Shown: piece after piece, positions 5,234 through 6,268 of the stretch
Layout: each line of letters opens with the position of its first letter
How positions within the stretch are numbered: position 1 is the stretch's first letter
Origin: Pseudobacteriovorax antillogorgiicola
Lineage (GTDB): Bacteria > Bdellovibrionota_B > Oligoflexia > Oligoflexales > RGVZ01
NCBI GenBank assembly: GCA_945897695.1
Contig: CAMDGW010000147.1
Location: 1 to 6,268 of the forward strand
Direction of reading: 5' to 3'
Length of the DNA: 6,268 nucleotides
The notes under the pieces: generated by a model
What the model was told of the DNA's origin: nothing
The model's input: the letters and a program-made list of their open reading frames with translations, nothing else
Databases searched by the model: none
Position numbers and translations under genes: made by a program

Positions 5234-6268
5234 ATGGACGAGTTTTTTAAAAGCGATACAACTGCCATCATTGGCTTTCTAACCTGCGGCGCAATATCTT
5301 TCCTTTTTTCAGGTGCTGAAACTGCAATCACCGGGCTGGGATCGCTAAAAGCAAAACACATTCTCGATACAAAGGGCGAAAAAGCCAAAGAGCTGAACTT
5401 ATGGCTTCAGCATCCAAGCCGGGTACTAACAACTATTCTTCTGTTTAATACAGCCGTAAACATCCTCGCCTCTGCGTTGGCTACAGAGTATGCCCACAAA
5501 TATTTCGATGATCAGGCGCTAGCAATTGCAACGGGTTTTACAACAATTTTTATTCTGATTTTTTCTGAAATCATTCCCAAAACGATTGGTAAAATTTATA
5601 CGGAAACTTTAGCGCTACCTGCGATGAAGTTCATCCACTTTTTCTATCGATTGAGTTTTCCACTGGTTCTAAGCTTTAGCTACATTGCGAGCCGACTCAT
5701 TGAATCATTTGGCGGAGGCAAACATCAACCTGGACCGCAAATAACTGAAGAAGAATTGGAGTTTCTTGTCAACGTCGGAGAAAAAGCTGGCGTGTTTGAA
5801 GAAACCAAGCAAGACATGATTTCAGGTGTCTTTGACTTCGACGAAATCAAAGTTCGCGAAATCATGACACCACGAACCGACATGACTGCCATCGAGCTCA
5901 AAACACCACTGCGTGAAGCTGTCAAACTTGCTTACGAAAGTGGTCACGCGAGGATTCCGGTTTACGATGAGAGAATCGATAACGTTGTGGGAATCCTTTT
6001 GGCAAAAGATCTGCTGCAATTTGCCGCGACTCCAGAAAAACTTCAGTCAGTCCGCATTCAACATTTGATGAGAAAAGCTCACCAGGTCCCTGAATCAAAA
6101 CTTATTATGGATGTTTTCAAGGAACTCAAACGCACCAAAACCCATATGGCTATCGTTATCGACGAGTACGGAGGAACAGCCGGTCTGATTACACTAGAGG
6201 ATATGCTAGAAGAGATCGTGGGTGAGATCCAAGATGAGCATGATGAAGAACAGGCTAAGGTTATTGAG
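5234..6268 (+). CDS. CNNM/DUF21 transporter with paired CBS domains (CorC/HlyC-like), 3' end outside window
   Basis: Integral membrane protein of the CNNM/CorC family (often annotated hemolysin C or TlyC), linked to magnesium/cobalt efflux and homeostasis. The first 345 residues are present and the frame is open to the last base. The DUF21 membrane domain covers about 8-160, with hydrophobic segments near 11-28, 64-86, 95-117 and 133-155 and the conserved SGAETAI (26-32) and FSEIIPKTIG (110-119). CBS1 begins at REIMTPRTDM (208-217) and includes HARIPVYD (238-245). CBS2 contains AIVIDEYGGTAGLITLEDML (305-324) followed by EEIVGEI. The CorC_HlyC C-terminal domain would lie beyond the window. The start is ATG 5234, 8 nt after the ybeY stop; no strong Shine-Dalgarno is close, and the GAGGG at 5212-5216 is too distant to serve, so translation may be coupled to ybeY. 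The next in-frame Met is at 131, inside the membrane domain. Confidence 0.92.
   Translation, partial: MDEFFKSDTTAIIGFLTCGAISFLFSGAETAITGLGSLKAKHILDTKGEKAKELNLWLQHPSRVLTTILLFNTAVNILASALATEYAHKYFDDQALAIATGFTTIFILIFSEIIPKTIGKIYTETLALPAMKFIHFFYRLSFPLVLSFSYIASRLIESFGGGKHQPGPQITEEELEFLVNVGEKAGVFEETKQDMISGVFDFDEIKVREIMTPRTDMTAIELKTPLREAVKLAYESGHARIPVYDERIDNVVGILLAKDLLQFAATPEKLQSVRIQHLMRKAHQVPESKLIMDVFKELKRTKTHMAIVIDEYGGTAGLITLEDMLEEIVGEIQDEHDEEQAKVIE

Noticed and set aside
1..6268. CRISPR array, tRNA, insertion sequence or attachment site
   Set aside because: I saw no spaced direct repeats, cloverleaf-like sequence, transposase or terminal repeats on either strand.

Overview
The window is bacterial, compact and of moderate GC. 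It carries one structural RNA gene (rnpB, class A RNase P RNA), three conserved housekeeping genes (trmB, ybeY and a CNNM/CBS-domain membrane protein cut by the right edge), a PadR regulator paired with a membrane-anchored HAAS-domain protein, and several short proteins I do not recognise. The lipoprotein-rich, orphan-rich context with standard Gram-negative housekeeping genes would fit a Bdellovibrio-like or other deltaproteobacterial lineage. That placement is an impression, not a demonstration.

Layout. Positions 1-375 hold no gene I can support. On the minus strand, padR (1627-1295) is followed after 16 nt by a HAAS/DUF4097-like membrane protein (1278-376). The pair looks like an autoregulated two-gene operon, with a TTGACA element and a 21-bp near-perfect palindrome just before padR. 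Diverging from it is a 191-residue orphan lipoprotein (1929-2504) with a TATAAT element, a leader hairpin and a strong Shine-Dalgarno. Next come two small minus-strand genes: a 63-residue protein (2942-2751), which I propose from a GTG start behind a GGAGG site, and a short lipoprotein-like gene (2693-2492) that seems to be split by a frameshift. Its end overlaps the end of the plus-strand lipoprotein gene.

rnpB occupies about 3028-3450. A promoter (TTGACT, 17 nt, TAGATT) predicts transcription from about 3009. That is where a 13-base arm begins whose exact reverse complement lies just beyond the RNA core (3463-3475), so the primary transcript could close on itself in a long terminal stem. 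trmB starts only 22 nt after this stem with no recognisable terminator between, so the RNase P RNA and a tRNA methyltransferase may share a transcript. Both act on tRNA.

After trmB come a 100-residue orphan acidic protein, then ybeY (rRNA maturation and quality-control endoribonuclease) with an unusual basic tail, then the CNNM/CBS protein. The ybeY-CNNM order is the familiar ybeY-corC arrangement, but phoH (ybeZ) is not directly upstream. The right half is therefore largely an RNA-processing neighbourhood.

I did not find a clear new multi-gene system. The most interesting observations are the rnpB-bracketing inverted repeat, the rnpB-trmB coupling, the small gene divergent from rnpB, and the padR operator.
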